A stretch of DNA of 64,000 bases from Bacillus sp. FJAT-22090 (GTDB lineage: Bacteria; Bacillota; Bacilli; Bacillales_A; Planococcaceae). Under the pieces are notes generated by a model, which saw only the letters and a program-made list of their open reading frames with translations, searched no databases and was not told the origin of the DNA. Each line of letters opens with the position of its first letter. Position 1 is the stretch's first letter. The DNA lies in contig NZ_VEBK01000007.1 of NCBI RefSeq assembly GCF_007676755.1, forward strand, positions 1 to 64,000, read 5' to 3'. The position numbers and the translations under genes were made by a program. Positions 17,978 to 27,726 of this stretch are shown here, piece after piece.

Positions 17978-19720
17978 ATGTTGCAACAGCTTTCTTGGAA
18001 AGTAGGAGGGCAGCAAGGAGAGGGTATTGAAAGTACGGGGGAAATTTTCTCGATGGCGATGAACCGTCTTGGATATTACTTGTACGGATACCGTCATTTC
18101 TCTTCTCGAATTAAAGGTGGACATACAAATAATAAAATCTGTGTGCGTCCTACACAAGTACGTACAATCCCAGATGATTTAGATATTTTAGTAGCTTTCG
18201 ATCAAGAAACAATAGATGTCAATTACAAAGAGTTAACAACAAAAAGTGTTATTTTAGCTGATTCCAAATTTTCACCGATAGCACCAGAAGGTTGTGCTGC
18301 ACCTATGTACGTTGTGCCTTTTACAGAAGTTGCTGCAGAACTTGGTACATCACTCATGAAAAACATGGTCGCAATAGGAGCTACTTCAGCACTACTAAAC
18401 TTGGACAAAGCAGTATTCCAAGGAGTAGTGGATGAAATATTCGGTAAAAAGGGACAAGAGGTCGTAGCAAAAAATATGCAAGCGATTCAACAGGGCTTCG
18501 ATACGATGGCTGAACAATTAGGTGATCGTCTAGGTGAGTGGGAACTAGTCCCAGCAGATGGTAAACATCGTATGTTCATGATTGGAAACGACGCAATCGC
18601 ACTTGGAGCATTAGCAGCTGGAGTGCGATTTATGGCGGCATATCCAATCACTCCAGCTTCTGAGATTATGGAATATATGATTAAGAAGTTACCGTTATTT
18701 GGTGGGGCAGTTATTCAAACAGAGGATGAAATTGCAGCCGCTACAATGGCAATTGGTTCTAACTATGGTGGGGTACGAGCATTCACTGCCTCAGCTGGAC
18801 CAGGACTTTCTCTTATGATGGAAGCAATCGGTTTATCAGGAATGACAGAGCAACCGCTTGTAATTGTCGATACTCAGCGTGGTGGCCCATCTACTGGACT
18901 TCCAACAAAACAAGAGCAATCCGATTTAATGCAAATGATTTACGGAACCCATGGGGAGATTCCTAAAGTAGTAATCGCACCAAGTACTGGTGAAGAAGCG
19001 TTTTTCGATACAATCCAAGCGTTTAATATTGCAGAGGAATTACAACTTCCTGTAATCATCTTATCCGATTTGCAATTGTCACTTGGTAAACAAACAGTAG
19101 AACCATTTGATTACTCTAAAATTGAAATTCGTCGCGGTAACTTAGTAAACTTGGAAGAGATTCCAGAAGCGGAAGACAAATCTTATTTTAAACGTTATGA
19201 AGTAACAGAAGATGGTGTTTCTCCTCGAGTACTACCAGGGACGAAGCATGCAATTCACCATGTAACAGGTGTAGAGCACGATGAAACAGGGAAGCCATCC
19301 GAAGCTGCTTCTAACAGACAAGCACAAATGGATAAACGTATGAAAAAATTGAATCATGTAAACTTTAATGAACCAGTTTATGTAAATGCACCATACGAAG
19401 AAGCAGATATTTTATTTGTTGGGTTCAATTCTACAAGAGGCGTATTAGAAGAATTGCAACAAACATTTATAGAACAAGGAATGAAAGTAAATCATGCACA
19501 TATTCGATTGATTCACCCATTCCCGTCTGCTGAAGTACAACCGCTTGTCACAAACGCTAAAAAAGTAGTCGTTGTTGAAAACAATGCAACGGGTCAATTA
19601 GCAAATATATTAAAAATGAATGTTGGCGGTCATGATAAAGTGATAAATGTATTGAAATATGATGGAACACCGTTTTTACCATTACAGCTTGAAAAACAAG
19701 TAAAGGAGTTGCTTAACTGA
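17978..19720 (+). CDS. korA: 2-oxoacid:acceptor oxidoreductase, alpha subunit (fused gamma-alpha)
   Basis: A 580-residue subunit joining the gamma domain (residues 1-190; GGQQGEGIES, RIKGGHTNNK) to the alpha domain (from about 200; AAYPITPASEIMEYM, then TPxPGLSLMMEAIG-like ASAGPGLSLMMEAIG). With KorB it oxidises a 2-oxoacid, most likely 2-oxoglutarate, to the acyl-CoA using ferredoxin as acceptor. TAGGAGA precedes the ATG. The same pair sits between spoVS and miaB in other Bacillales. The stop codon shares a base with the korB start. Confidence 0.92.
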   Translation: MLQQLSWKVGGQQGEGIESTGEIFSMAMNRLGYYLYGYRHFSSRIKGGHTNNKICVRPTQVRTIPDDLDILVAFDQETIDVNYKELTTKSVILADSKFSPIAPEGCAAPMYVVPFTEVAAELGTSLMKNMVAIGATSALLNLDKAVFQGVVDEIFGKKGQEVVAKNMQAIQQGFDTMAEQLGDRLGEWELVPADGKHRMFMIGNDAIALGALAAGVRFMAAYPITPASEIMEYMIKKLPLFGGAVIQTEDEIAAATMAIGSNYGGVRAFTASAGPGLSLMMEAIGLSGMTEQPLVIVDTQRGGPSTGLPTKQEQSDLMQMIYGTHGEIPKVVIAPSTGEEAFFDTIQAFNIAEELQLPVIILSDLQLSLGKQTVEPFDYSKIEIRRGNLVNLEEIPEAEDKSYFKRYEVTEDGVSPRVLPGTKHAIHHVTGVEHDETGKPSEAASNRQAQMDKRMKKLNHVNFNEPVYVNAPYEEADILFVGFNSTRGVLEELQQTFIEQGMKVNHAHIRLIHPFPSAEVQPLVTNAKKVVVVENNATGQLANILKMNVGGHDKVINVLKYDGTPFLPLQLEKQVKELLN

Positions 19721-20586
19721 TGGTAACGTTTAAAGATTTTCGCAATAATGTCAAACCAAACTGGTGCCCAGGATGTGGTGACTTTTCCGTTCAAGCAGCT
19801 ATACAACGTGCGGCGGCAAATGTTGGCATACAGCCTCACGATTTAGCAGTAATCTCCGGTATCGGTTGTTCTGGACGTATTTCAGGATATATTCACTCAT
19901 ATGGTTTCCACGGGATTCACGGGAGAGCCCTTCCAATAGCACAAGGCTTAAAAATGGTAAACAAAGATCTACACGTAATCGCTTCAGGTGGAGACGGAGA
20001 TGGATTTGCGATTGGAATTGGACATACAATTCATTCAATCCGTCGTAATATCGATTTGACTTATGTCGTGATGGATAACCAAATTTATGGTTTAACAAAA
20101 GGACAAACTTCTCCACGATCAGCAGAAGGCTTTAAAACAAAATCGACACCTGGCGGGGCAATTGAACCTTCTCTTAAACCGCTTGAATTAGCGTTAACAT
20201 CGGGAGCAACTTTTGTCGCACAAGGTTTTTCTTCTGATATTAAAGAGCTAACAGCAATTATTGAAGCAGGTATCAATCATAAAGGCTTCTCGTTTATCAA
20301 CGTTTTTAGCCCATGTGTAACGTACAATAAAGTAAATACGTATGATTGGTTCAAGGAAAATTTAACAAAGCTTTCCAATGTGGAAGGTTATGACCATACA
20401 AACCGTGAAGAAGCAATGCGGGTGGTTATGGAGAACGAAGGCTTAGTTACTGGAATCATTTATCAAAATGAACATGCACCATCTTACCAAGAACAAGTTC
20501 CAGGCTATGCACCAACACCACTCGTAGATCAAAACTTGAAGATGAGTGAAAAAGAATTTAGTACGTTGTTACAGGATTTCATGTGA
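19720..20586 (+). CDS. korB: 2-oxoacid:ferredoxin oxidoreductase, beta subunit
   Basis: A 288-residue thiamine-pyrophosphate subunit. WCPGCGDFS carries two of the iron-sulfur cysteines and GIGCSGRI a third. GGDGDGFAIGIGHT with MDNQIYGLTKGQ is the TPP/Mg motif. It starts with ATG overlapping the korA stop (TGATG) behind AAGGAG. Substrate choice (2-oxoglutarate rather than pyruvate) is by family resemblance to KorB, not shown by individual residues. Confidence 0.92.
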   Translation: MVTFKDFRNNVKPNWCPGCGDFSVQAAIQRAAANVGIQPHDLAVISGIGCSGRISGYIHSYGFHGIHGRALPIAQGLKMVNKDLHVIASGGDGDGFAIGIGHTIHSIRRNIDLTYVVMDNQIYGLTKGQTSPRSAEGFKTKSTPGGAIEPSLKPLELALTSGATFVAQGFSSDIKELTAIIEAGINHKGFSFINVFSPCVTYNKVNTYDWFKENLTKLSNVEGYDHTNREEAMRVVMENEGLVTGIIYQNEHAPSYQEQVPGYAPTPLVDQNLKMSEKEFSTLLQDFM

Positions 20587-20590
20587 TGAT

Positions 20591-20634
20591 AAAAAAGCTA
20601 TCCACGTATTCAATGAATACATGGATAGCTTTTT
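20591..20634 (+). terminator. Terminator after korB
   Basis: Long stem: AAAAAAGCTATCCA.GTATTC pairs with GAATAC.TGGATAGCTTTTTT. Confidence 0.9.
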
Positions 20635-20650
20635 TGATGCATAGAAAGTT

Positions 20651-20750
20651 AGCGATCTCTCTCCTATTTAAGATAGCGAATCGCTACATAGCATGTCCAA
20701 ATCGCAACATAGAACCTGTAAATCGCAAGATCCGGCACCATGAGTCCAAA
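20651..20750. repeat. 21-bp-period degenerate intergenic repeat (site A)
   Basis: AATCGC begins at 20679, 20700 and 20721, exactly 21 bases apart; the first two units continue CTACATAG and CAACATAG, while the third diverges after CAA. There is no gene in the 310-base gap before miaB. A similar 21-base period with GCAACCAATT-type units occurs at 49.0 kb. Confidence 0.5.
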
Positions 20751-20896
20751 ATATAAATGAACCCTTCAATTAGAGAATACATATTATGACCAATTAAGCA
20801 CTTTTAAGTATTATACCTTGTGACGTTTGTCTGCTATTTGTATAATAGTATGATGGATATTCGCATTAGTTGCGAATGAAGAAAGGAGAGTCTTAT

Positions 20897-22444
20897 ATGA
20901 ACGAAGAATCGCGTTTACAAAGTACTCAAGTGAAGGAACCTAATTCTCCGGACAAAAAATCCGAGAAGGATTATAGTAAATATTTTCAAGCAGTTTACAC
21001 TCCACCATCCTTAAAAGAAGCAAAAAAGCGTGGAAAAGAAGAAGTTACTTATCATAATGACTTTTCGATTGCAGACGAGTTCAAAGGAATGGGACAAAAC
21101 CGTAAATTTTATATTCGTACTTATGGCTGCCAAATGAATGAGCATGATACTGAAGTAATGGCGGGTATCTTTATGCAACTTGGATATGAACCAACCGATA
21201 CGGTGGACGATGCGAATGTCATATTATTAAACACATGTGCTATTCGTGAAAACGCTGAAAATAAAGTATTTGGTGAGCTAGGTCATTTAAAACATTTAAA
21301 AAGAGCTAATCCAGATGTATTAATCGGTGTTTGCGGATGTATGTCTCAAGAAGAATCGGTCGTAAATAAAATCCTTAAAACGTATGATCAAGTAGATATG
21401 ATTTTCGGAACGCATAATATCCACCGTCTCCCTAACATCTTAAACGAAGCATATCTTTCGAAAGAAATGGTAGTAGAAGTTTGGTCCAAAGAAGGGGATG
21501 TAATAGAAAATCTTCCTCGCGTTCGAAAAGGATCCATCAAAGCTTGGGTTAATATTATGTACGGCTGCGATAAATTCTGCACATATTGCATCGTTCCATA
21601 CACACGTGGAAAAGAACGTAGCCGCCGTCCAGAAGACATTATTCAAGAAATTAGACATCTGGCTGCACAAGGCTATAAAGAAGTGACGTTGCTTGGTCAA
21701 AACGTAAATGCCTACGGAAAAGATTTCGAAGACTTAGATTATCGCTTTGGTGATTTAATGAATGATCTTCGTAAAATTGATGTAGCTCGTATTCGGTTCA
21801 TGACAAGTCATCCAAGAGATTTCGATGATCATTTAATTGAGGTGCTTGCAAAAGGCGGAAATTTAGTCGATCATATTCATTTACCTGTTCAATCTGGTTC
21901 TTCTGATATACTTAAAATAATGGCTCGTAAATATTCTAGAGAACATTATTTAGAGCTAGTTCGTAAGATTAAAGCTGCTATTCCGAATGCATCTTTGACA
22001 ACTGACATTATTGTAGGGTTCCCGAATGAAACGGATGAGCAGTTTGAGGAAACAATGTCGTTGTATAAAGAAGTTGGCTTTGAAATTGCGTATACGTATA
22101 TTTACTCACCACGTGAAGGTACGCCTGCAGCGAAAATGGTAGATAATGTACCGATGGAAGTGAAAAAAGAACGTCTTCAACGTTTAAATGCCCTTGTAAA
22201 TGAAATGTCAGCTGAAGCAATGAAGAATTATGAAGGTCAAATTGTGGAAGTGCTTGTGGAAGGCGAAAGTAAAAATAACCCGGATGTACTTGCAGGATAT
22301 ACATCGAAAAGCAAGCTAGTAAACTTTGTTGGACCTAAAGAAATCATCGGTCAACTGGTGCAAGTAAGAATTACAGATGCCAAAACATGGTCATTATCGG
22401 GAGAACTAGTAGAAGTACCAAATGAGCAAAAGGTGGGAATATGA
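20897..22444 (+). CDS. miaB: tRNA-2-methylthio-N6-dimethylallyladenosine synthase MiaB
   Basis: A 515-residue radical-SAM methylthiotransferase that adds the 2-methylthio group to i6A37 of tRNA. Domains in order: a basic/acidic N-terminal extension of about 65 residues typical of Bacillales, UPF0004 with three cluster cysteines ([29 protein letters not shown]), the radical SAM motif CDKFCTYC, and a C-terminal TRAM domain. The ATG at 20897 follows GAAAGGAGAG; the in-frame upstream start at 20870 has no RBS. Its partner MiaA is encoded at 45.8 kb. It overlaps ricA by 4 bases. Confidence 0.95.
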   Translation: MNEESRLQSTQVKEPNSPDKKSEKDYSKYFQAVYTPPSLKEAKKRGKEEVTYHNDFSIADEFKGMGQNRKFYIRTYGCQMNEHDTEVMAGIFMQLGYEPTDTVDDANVILLNTCAIRENAENKVFGELGHLKHLKRANPDVLIGVCGCMSQEESVVNKILKTYDQVDMIFGTHNIHRLPNILNEAYLSKEMVVEVWSKEGDVIENLPRVRKGSIKAWVNIMYGCDKFCTYCIVPYTRGKERSRRPEDIIQEIRHLAAQGYKEVTLLGQNVNAYGKDFEDLDYRFGDLMNDLRKIDVARIRFMTSHPRDFDDHLIEVLAKGGNLVDHIHLPVQSGSSDILKIMARKYSREHYLELVRKIKAAIPNASLTTDIIVGFPNETDEQFEETMSLYKEVGFEIAYTYIYSPREGTPAAKMVDNVPMEVKKERLQRLNALVNEMSAEAMKNYEGQIVEVLVEGESKNNPDVLAGYTSKSKLVNFVGPKEIIGQLVQVRITDAKTWSLSGELVEVPNEQKVGI

Positions 22445-22878
22445 TGACTACTAAATATACAAGAGACGATATTATTGAAAAAGCAAAAGAAATTGCAACG
22501 ATGATTGCCAATACAGAAGAAGTTGATTTCTTTAAACGTGCAGAAGCGCAAATAAATGAAAATCAAACAGTTCGCGAAAAAATTGCAAGCTTAAAAAGCT
22601 TACAAAAACAAGCAGTAAATTTCCAACACTTAGGAAAAGAAAAAGCACTTAAGTTGATTGAAGGTAAAATTACTGCAATTGAAGCAGAAATTGACGATCT
22701 ACCAATTGTGCAGGAATTCAAACAATCACAAGGGGACGTAAATAGCCTGTTACAATTAGTCGCTAATTCGATTTCTAATAATGTGACCAATCAAATTATA
22801 GAAGCAACCGAAGGCGATCTATTAAGAGGCGAAACAGGCTCTAAAGTAAAAAATACAACGTATGATAGTTGTTCTTAA
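22441..22878 (+). CDS. ricA: RicA (YmcA) regulator of competence, biofilm and sporulation
   Basis: A 145-residue all-helical protein of the YlbF/YmcA family. [15 protein letters not shown] and [18 protein letters not shown] are near-identical to B. subtilis YmcA, as is the C-terminal [11 protein letters not shown] ending with a Cys. RicA forms the Y-complex with RicF and RicT, carries iron-sulfur clusters, promotes Spo0A phosphorylation and acts with RNase Y. Two consecutive ATGs (22441 and 22444) follow AAAGGTGGGA; the first overlaps the miaB stop codon. Confidence 0.93.
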   Translation: MMTTKYTRDDIIEKAKEIATMIANTEEVDFFKRAEAQINENQTVREKIASLKSLQKQAVNFQHLGKEKALKLIEGKITAIEAEIDDLPIVQEFKQSQGDVNSLLQLVANSISNNVTNQIIEATEGDLLRGETGSKVKNTTYDSCS

Positions 22879-22889
22879 ATAAAAAGAAG

Positions 22890-22932
22890 AAAGACATACA
22901 TCGATCTGAAAAGATCCATGTATGTCTTTTTT
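22890..22932 (+). terminator. Terminator after ricA
   Basis: AAGACATACAT with ATGTATGTCTT plus inner GATCT/AGATC pairing, then a T run. Confidence 0.88.
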
Positions 22933-22962
22933 TGTTGCAAAGGACTGAAAAAACAAAATACA

Positions 22963-22992
22963 TTGACAACTGCAAACGTTTTTATGTTAAAA
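22963..22992 (+). promoter_or_regulatory. Predicted promoter of the TAXI/TRAP transporter operon
   Basis: Perfect TTGACA at 22963-22968, then an 18-bp spacer and TTAAAA at 22987-22992. The spacer contains the cre-like site listed separately. Confidence 0.55.
22971..22984. promoter_or_regulatory. Candidate CcpA site (cre) in the TRAP operon promoter
   Basis: TGCAAACGTTTTTA fits the cre consensus TGNAANCGNNNNCA with one mismatch (T for C near the end). It lies between the -35 and -10 regions, where CcpA would repress. This would make the transporter subject to carbon catabolite repression. Inference from one site. Confidence 0.45.
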
Positions 22993-23036
22993 TTGTTATG
23001 AACATGGGGAATATATATATAAAGGGAGGAATTGGA

Positions 23037-24017
23037 ATGAAAAAGAAACAATTTAAATTGCTTTCACTATTAAGTATTATTGCTTTCTTAATTTTATCAG
23101 CATGTAGTTCAGATGATAAAGCAGGTGGAGATTCTAGTAAAAAGAAAGAAGACTACAAATATTTGAGTATACTAACGGGTGGAGTACAAGGAACTTATTA
23201 TCCGCTTGGTGGAACATTTGCAGACTTAATTAGTAAAGAAACAGGTATTAAAACTACAGCGGAAGTATCACAAGCGTCTGCTGCTAATATGACTGCTTTA
23301 CAAGAAGGTACACAAGAGATTGCATTTGTACAAACGGATATTGCCTATTATGCTACAGAAGGTAAGTTCATGTTTGAGGGGAACAAAATCGATACCATCT
23401 CTGCACTTGGATCCCTATATCCAGAAACTGTTCAGTTAGTAACGACGGACAAAACAGGTATTAAATCATTTGCAGATTTAAAAGGGAAGAAAATATCTGT
23501 AGGCGCTCCAGGTTCAGGAACATATGCGAATGCAGAACAATTACTTGAAATCCATGGCATTACGATGGATGATATTGAACCTCAAAATCTAGACTTTGGT
23601 GAATCTCAAGATAGTTTACAAGCAGGTCAAATTGACGCTGCATTCATCACAGCTGGTACGCCAACAGGAGCTGTTGAAGCATTAAATGCTGTTGCAAATG
23701 TTTTAATTATCCCAGTCGAAGATGCTAAAGCAGACGAATTAATTAAAAAATATCCTTACTATGCAAAAGACGTTGTTCCTTCAGGGACTTATGGTTTAAC
23801 TGCAGATGTGCCAACAGTTTCAGTAGGTGCAATGCTAGCGGTGAGCAATGAACTTCCAGAAGACTTAGTATATGAAATGACAAAAGCTATTTATGATAAC
23901 GCTTCAAGTATTACTCATCCTAAAGGTCAGTTTATAAAAGCAGAAACAGGTCTTGACGGTATCGGTATACCGGTGCATCCTGGAGCTCAAAAATACTTTG
24001 ATGAAGTAAACAAATAA
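23037..24017 (+). CDS. TAXI family TRAP transporter substrate-binding lipoprotein
   Basis: A 326-residue TAXI (TRAP-associated extracytoplasmic immunogenic) binding protein. It has a lipoprotein signal with lipobox LSAC (Cys23). The mature part begins LSILTGGVQGTYYPLGG, the diagnostic TAXI opening, and GAPGSGTYANAEQLLEI is also typical. Related proteins bind small carboxylates such as glutamate or succinate; the ligand here is unknown. The open frame runs 56 codons further upstream through the ricA terminator and promoter. The ATG at 23037 behind GGGAGGA is the real start. It pairs with the fused permease two genes on. Confidence 0.93.
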   Translation: MKKKQFKLLSLLSIIAFLILSACSSDDKAGGDSSKKKEDYKYLSILTGGVQGTYYPLGGTFADLISKETGIKTTAEVSQASAANMTALQEGTQEIAFVQTDIAYYATEGKFMFEGNKIDTISALGSLYPETVQLVTTDKTGIKSFADLKGKKISVGAPGSGTYANAEQLLEIHGITMDDIEPQNLDFGESQDSLQAGQIDAAFITAGTPTGAVEALNAVANVLIIPVEDAKADELIKKYPYYAKDVVPSGTYGLTADVPTVSVGAMLAVSNELPEDLVYEMTKAIYDNASSITHPKGQFIKAETGLDGIGIPVHPGAQKYFDEVNK

Positions 24018-24080
24018 TAGTAAGACTGGGGGCCATGTTGCGCATGCTTCATGCCCCTTTTTGAATGGAGGAGCTAGCGA

Positions 24081-24599
24081 ATGCAATTTCTTAAAAAGCT
24101 TCTAATTCCTGTTATTGCTTGCGGTATAGCTCTTCTTATATTTTACCCTTACCAACAAGCGTTTGTATTCATGGAAACTAGAACGGATCATCCATCCGTT
24201 CACTACATTCCTATTGAAGACGACAATCAAACATTTCAAATCCGTTATACGCATTCCATTCACAAAACAGATGTAGTGGAATTTTACAAAGTTATTAATA
24301 AGTCGAAAATACAGTTACTTAAAATGGTTTATACCGATTTAGCAATTGGGTTACCAGGATTTGCAGAGGAAGGCCAAACATTCGAAGAAAAAGATGGTAA
24401 GTATATCCTTACATATAATAACGAAGTAATCGACTCATTTACGATATTAATAGGGAATATAAATTTGGATTTGGTATTACAGTATGAAGGCAGAGAAATA
24501 GACTTGAAAAAGGCCTTGCAACGTGGCAAATCTTATTTAGTGGAAATAAAAAAAATATCCCTTTATCAACAAATGAAAGGAGAAAATATGAATGGATAA
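24081..24599 (+). CDS. DUF1850 protein of the TRAP transporter operon
   Basis: A 172-residue protein with one N-terminal membrane segment (residues 5-22) and a beta-rich extracellular part containing FQIRYTHSIHKTDVVEFY, the hallmark of DUF1850. This family is repeatedly found between TAXI binding proteins and fused TRAP permeases, and its role is unknown. GGAGGAG precedes the ATG. Its last codons contain the RBS of the permease gene and overlap it by 8 bases. Confidence 0.85.
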   Translation: MQFLKKLLIPVIACGIALLIFYPYQQAFVFMETRTDHPSVHYIPIEDDNQTFQIRYTHSIHKTDVVEFYKVINKSKIQLLKMVYTDLAIGLPGFAEEGQTFEEKDGKYILTYNNEVIDSFTILIGNINLDLVLQYEGREIDLKKALQRGKSYLVEIKKISLYQQMKGENMNG

Positions 24600-26610
24600 A
24601 AAATTAGCTAATACCAATGAAGAAGAATTTAAGCAATTATCGGAAGAAGAACAGTTGGAAATACTAAAAAAATATGATCCCGAGTCGAATACAAGATCCG
24701 TTGAAGGAATTATGAAGACAGTCATATTCGTAGGGCTACTTGCATTTTCTCTTTTCCAATTGTATACGGCTATTTGGGGTCAATATACGGCATACTTACA
24801 ACGCTCCGTCCATTTAGGGTTTGCATTATCCCTTATTTTTTTATTGTTCCCTGCTCGGAGGAAGTTACTTAAAAAAAGAACTATCCCGTTCTATGATTAT
24901 ATTTTATCTTTATTAGCTGTTGGAGTTGGATTGTATTGGCCGATACAGTATCAAGAATTAGTTTTTAGAGTAGGAAAGCTAACTCAATTAGACTTTATCG
25001 TCGGTTTGTTAGCTGTACTGTTGACACTTGAAGCTGCTCGTAGGGCTGTAGGAATGCCTATTACAATAATAGCAAGTGCCTTTTTAGTATATGGGATTTT
25101 CGGACCATATTTCCCCGGTTTCCTTGCACACAGAGGGCAAGATTTAAGTAGTCTTATCCATTTAATGTTCTTTACGACTGATGGGATATTGGGAACACCG
25201 ATTAGTGTATCTGCAACATTTATTTTTGTCTTCTTACTTTTTGGAGCTTTCCTCGTAAAGACAGGAGTAGGGCAATATTTTAACGATTTAGCTGTAACAA
25301 TAGCGGGACGCTTAGTAGGTGGACCAGCAAAAGTTGCAATTTTCTCCAGTGCTTTGCAAGGGACAATTTCAGGAAGTTCCGTTGCAAATGTAGTAACTTC
25401 AGGTTCCTATACGATACCGATGATGAAAAAACTTGGTTATCGTAAAGAGTTTGCCGGAGGGGTAGAAGCAGCGGCATCAACAGGAGGTCAGCTAATGCCT
25501 CCAATTATGGGTGCCGCAGCATTTTTAATGGTTGAATTTATCGGGGGCATTACGTACTGGGAAATCGCCAAAGCTGCAGCAATTCCTGCCATCCTCTACT
25601 TTACAGGTATTTGGATTATGACGCATTTCGAAGCAAAACGTGTTGGTTTAAAGGGCTTATCCAAAGAGGAAATGCCAAACCGTATGGAAGTATTTAAAAA
25701 ACTTTATCTCCTTATTCCAATTATAGCTATCATTGTTCTAATGTTTATCGGAGTACCAACGATGCAAGCAGCTCTTTGGGGTATTGTAGCCGCAGTTGTG
25801 TTTAGTGCTTTTGATAAGCAAACAAGAATGGGCTTCAAAGATATTATAGAGGCATTAGTCGATGGGGCAAGGACGGCTCTAGCAGTTGCTGCCGCTACTG
25901 CAGCAGCAGGTATCATAGTAGGTGTTGTTGTCAAAACAGGCTTAGGCTTGAGTTTAGCTAACGGTCTAATTTCTGCTTCAGGTGGGAATATATTTTTAAC
26001 GCTTGTCTTTACAATGTTGGCTTCTATCGTACTAGGGATGGGATCACCAACTACAGCTAACTATGTAATCACAAGTACTATTGCTGCTCCAGCGATTATT
26101 ACTTTACTAATGATTGATATGCCTGCTGGTTCAACAGTTCCTTTAGTTATTGCATTATCGGCACATTTATTTGTTTTCTATTTTGGAATTATTGCCGATA
26201 TAACACCTCCCGTTGCACTTGCAGCATTTGCAGCATCTGGAGTGTCTGGTGGGGATCCTATTAAAACGGGTGTAGTAGCTGCAAAATTAGCGATTGCCGC
26301 GTTTATCATTCCATATATGGTGATCTTTTCACCAGCATTATTAATGATGGACACGACATTCTTAGAGATTGTTTGGGTAGTCTTTACAGCTGTCATTGGT
26401 ATGATTGCTATTGGTGCAGGTATGATAGGTTACTGGTATCGAAAAGTTACATGGATTGAAAGGATTTTCGCTATAGGTGCGGGTCTGTTGTTAATCTATC
26501 CAGAAAGCTTTTCTGATATCGCAGGATTGATCATCTTTGCGATTCTGTTTGCAATTCAACTTTTCACACGTGAAAAAGGAGATGCAACTAAGAAAGCGGC
26601 AGTTGCTTAA
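24592..26610 (+). CDS. TRAP transporter permease, fused DctQ-DctM type
   Basis: A 672-residue permease in which the small (Q) and large (M) TRAP subunits are fused (4TM/12TM type). The N-terminal cytoplasmic 40 residues are acidic and about 17 membrane segments follow. The M-domain signatures include GTISGSSVANVVTSGSYTIP and ASIVLGMGSPTTANYVI. These systems use ion gradients, not ATP, to import the solute delivered by the TAXI protein. RBS AAAGGAGA lies inside the DUF1850 gene. Confidence 0.94.
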   Translation: MDKKLANTNEEEFKQLSEEEQLEILKKYDPESNTRSVEGIMKTVIFVGLLAFSLFQLYTAIWGQYTAYLQRSVHLGFALSLIFLLFPARRKLLKKRTIPFYDYILSLLAVGVGLYWPIQYQELVFRVGKLTQLDFIVGLLAVLLTLEAARRAVGMPITIIASAFLVYGIFGPYFPGFLAHRGQDLSSLIHLMFFTTDGILGTPISVSATFIFVFLLFGAFLVKTGVGQYFNDLAVTIAGRLVGGPAKVAIFSSALQGTISGSSVANVVTSGSYTIPMMKKLGYRKEFAGGVEAAASTGGQLMPPIMGAAAFLMVEFIGGITYWEIAKAAAIPAILYFTGIWIMTHFEAKRVGLKGLSKEEMPNRMEVFKKLYLLIPIIAIIVLMFIGVPTMQAALWGIVAAVVFSAFDKQTRMGFKDIIEALVDGARTALAVAAATAAAGIIVGVVVKTGLGLSLANGLISASGGNIFLTLVFTMLASIVLGMGSPTTANYVITSTIAAPAIITLLMIDMPAGSTVPLVIALSAHLFVFYFGIIADITPPVALAAFAASGVSGGDPIKTGVVAAKLAIAAFIIPYMVIFSPALLMMDTTFLEIVWVVFTAVIGMIAIGAGMIGYWYRKVTWIERIFAIGAGLLLIYPESFSDIAGLIIFAILFAIQLFTREKGDATKKAAVA

Positions 26611-26612
26611 AA

Positions 26613-26656
26613 ATAAAAATCACGGACCCAAATTGGTTCGTGATTTTTATTTTTCT
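26613..26656 (+). terminator. Terminator of the TRAP operon
   Basis: ATAAAAATCACG (26613-26624) pairs with CGTGATTTTTAT (26639-26650), with a further inner stem, then TTTTCTTTCT. Confidence 0.88.
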
Positions 26657-26711
26657 TTCTATTTTCATGGTATTATTAGAAGGTTAAGAATAGTAGAAAT
26701 GAGGATTTGAT

Positions 26712-27725
26712 ATGTCTCTAAAATTTTTACAAGCTGAAAAGCAGATAAATGATACGATTGTTTTTCCAGTATTTAATCTAGTAATTGAGCCTACAGAGGT
26801 TGTTGCAATATGTTCAAGCGTGAATATAAGAGAACAGCTTATTCAGATCTTATTAGGCAAGGAATTTTTATCGAGTGGGGAAATACAATATGCTTCCAAG
26901 GAGAAGTTGGCCTACTTTTTCTTAAATGAGGGGTTTCATGAACGCCTTACTGTGAAAGAATCATTAAAGTTTTATCATCAATTGTATCAATCACAAGAAT
27001 CTTTAGATAACATTACTCGTACTGTGCAACTTGACTCAAAGAAACATAAGAAATTGAAAGAACTTACATACTCTGAAAAAAAACGTGTACAACTTGCATC
27101 CATACTTTTACAAAATCCTGATGTTTACATAATGGAGGAACCTGATCAAAACTTGGATGTAGAATCCAAAAGAATATTTAATATAGTGCTACAGCATCTG
27201 CGTATAACCAACAAATCGGTACTTATACTAACCAGTCATTTGGAAAGTGCCATAACGATTGCCGATAAAATATATCGATTAGATAATAAAGGACTTCACC
27301 AAATCCAAACGGAAATAGAGAATAAAGAAGAGGAAAATAGTTTAGAAATAGATAACGAGAAAGTAGAAAAAGTCATTCAACCGATTCGATTTGAAAAAAT
27401 TCCTACGAAAGTAAATGAAAAAATCGTCTTATTTGAACCGACAGAAATCGATTATATAGAAAGCATGGATGGACAGACTTTTTTAAATATTAAGGGTGAA
27501 TCATTTCCTTGTGTTTTTACATTGAATGATTTAGAAGAGCGATTGTTGCCGTTTGGATTTTTTAGGTGTCACCGTTCGTATATTGTAAATTTGCAAAAAG
27601 TTCGAGAAGTCATCACATGGACTAGAAATAGCTATAGTCTAGTATTAGAGGATACAAAAAAGTCGTCTGTACCCTTGTCCAAAACAAAAATGGCGGATTT
27701 AAAAGGAATGTTAGGCCTAAAATAA
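26712..27725 (+). CDS. ABC-like domain fused to a LytTR DNA-binding domain (transcriptional regulator)
   Basis: A 337-residue fusion. Residues 1-210 resemble an ABC ATPase but the nucleotide motifs are broken. The P-loop position reads VVAICSSVNIREQL with no GxxGxGK(S/T), the signature reads YSEKKRVQLAS instead of LSGGQ, and Walker B ends MEEPDQNLD (Glu for Asp). The H-loop (LILTSHLES) remains. A charged linker follows, then residues about 235-335 form a LytTR domain with the hallmark FFRCHRSYIVNLQKV. It is probably a DNA-binding regulator that no longer hydrolyses ATP and may sense the state of the neighbouring ABC exporter. Direct repeats right after its stop codon are the likely target. 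Similar ABC-LytTR fusions occur in other Firmicutes. Confidence 0.85.
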   Translation: MSLKFLQAEKQINDTIVFPVFNLVIEPTEVVAICSSVNIREQLIQILLGKEFLSSGEIQYASKEKLAYFFLNEGFHERLTVKESLKFYHQLYQSQESLDNITRTVQLDSKKHKKLKELTYSEKKRVQLASILLQNPDVYIMEEPDQNLDVESKRIFNIVLQHLRITNKSVLILTSHLESAITIADKIYRLDNKGLHQIQTEIENKEEENSLEIDNEKVEKVIQPIRFEKIPTKVNEKIVLFEPTEIDYIESMDGQTFLNIKGESFPCVFTLNDLEERLLPFGFFRCHRSYIVNLQKVREVITWTRNSYSLVLEDTKKSSVPLSKTKMADLKGMLGLK

Positions 27726-27726
27726 G

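Noticed and set aside
22869-23036. 56-codon upstream extension of the TAXI lipoprotein
   Set aside because: It crosses a terminator and the promoter, and it would bury the lipoprotein signal peptide.
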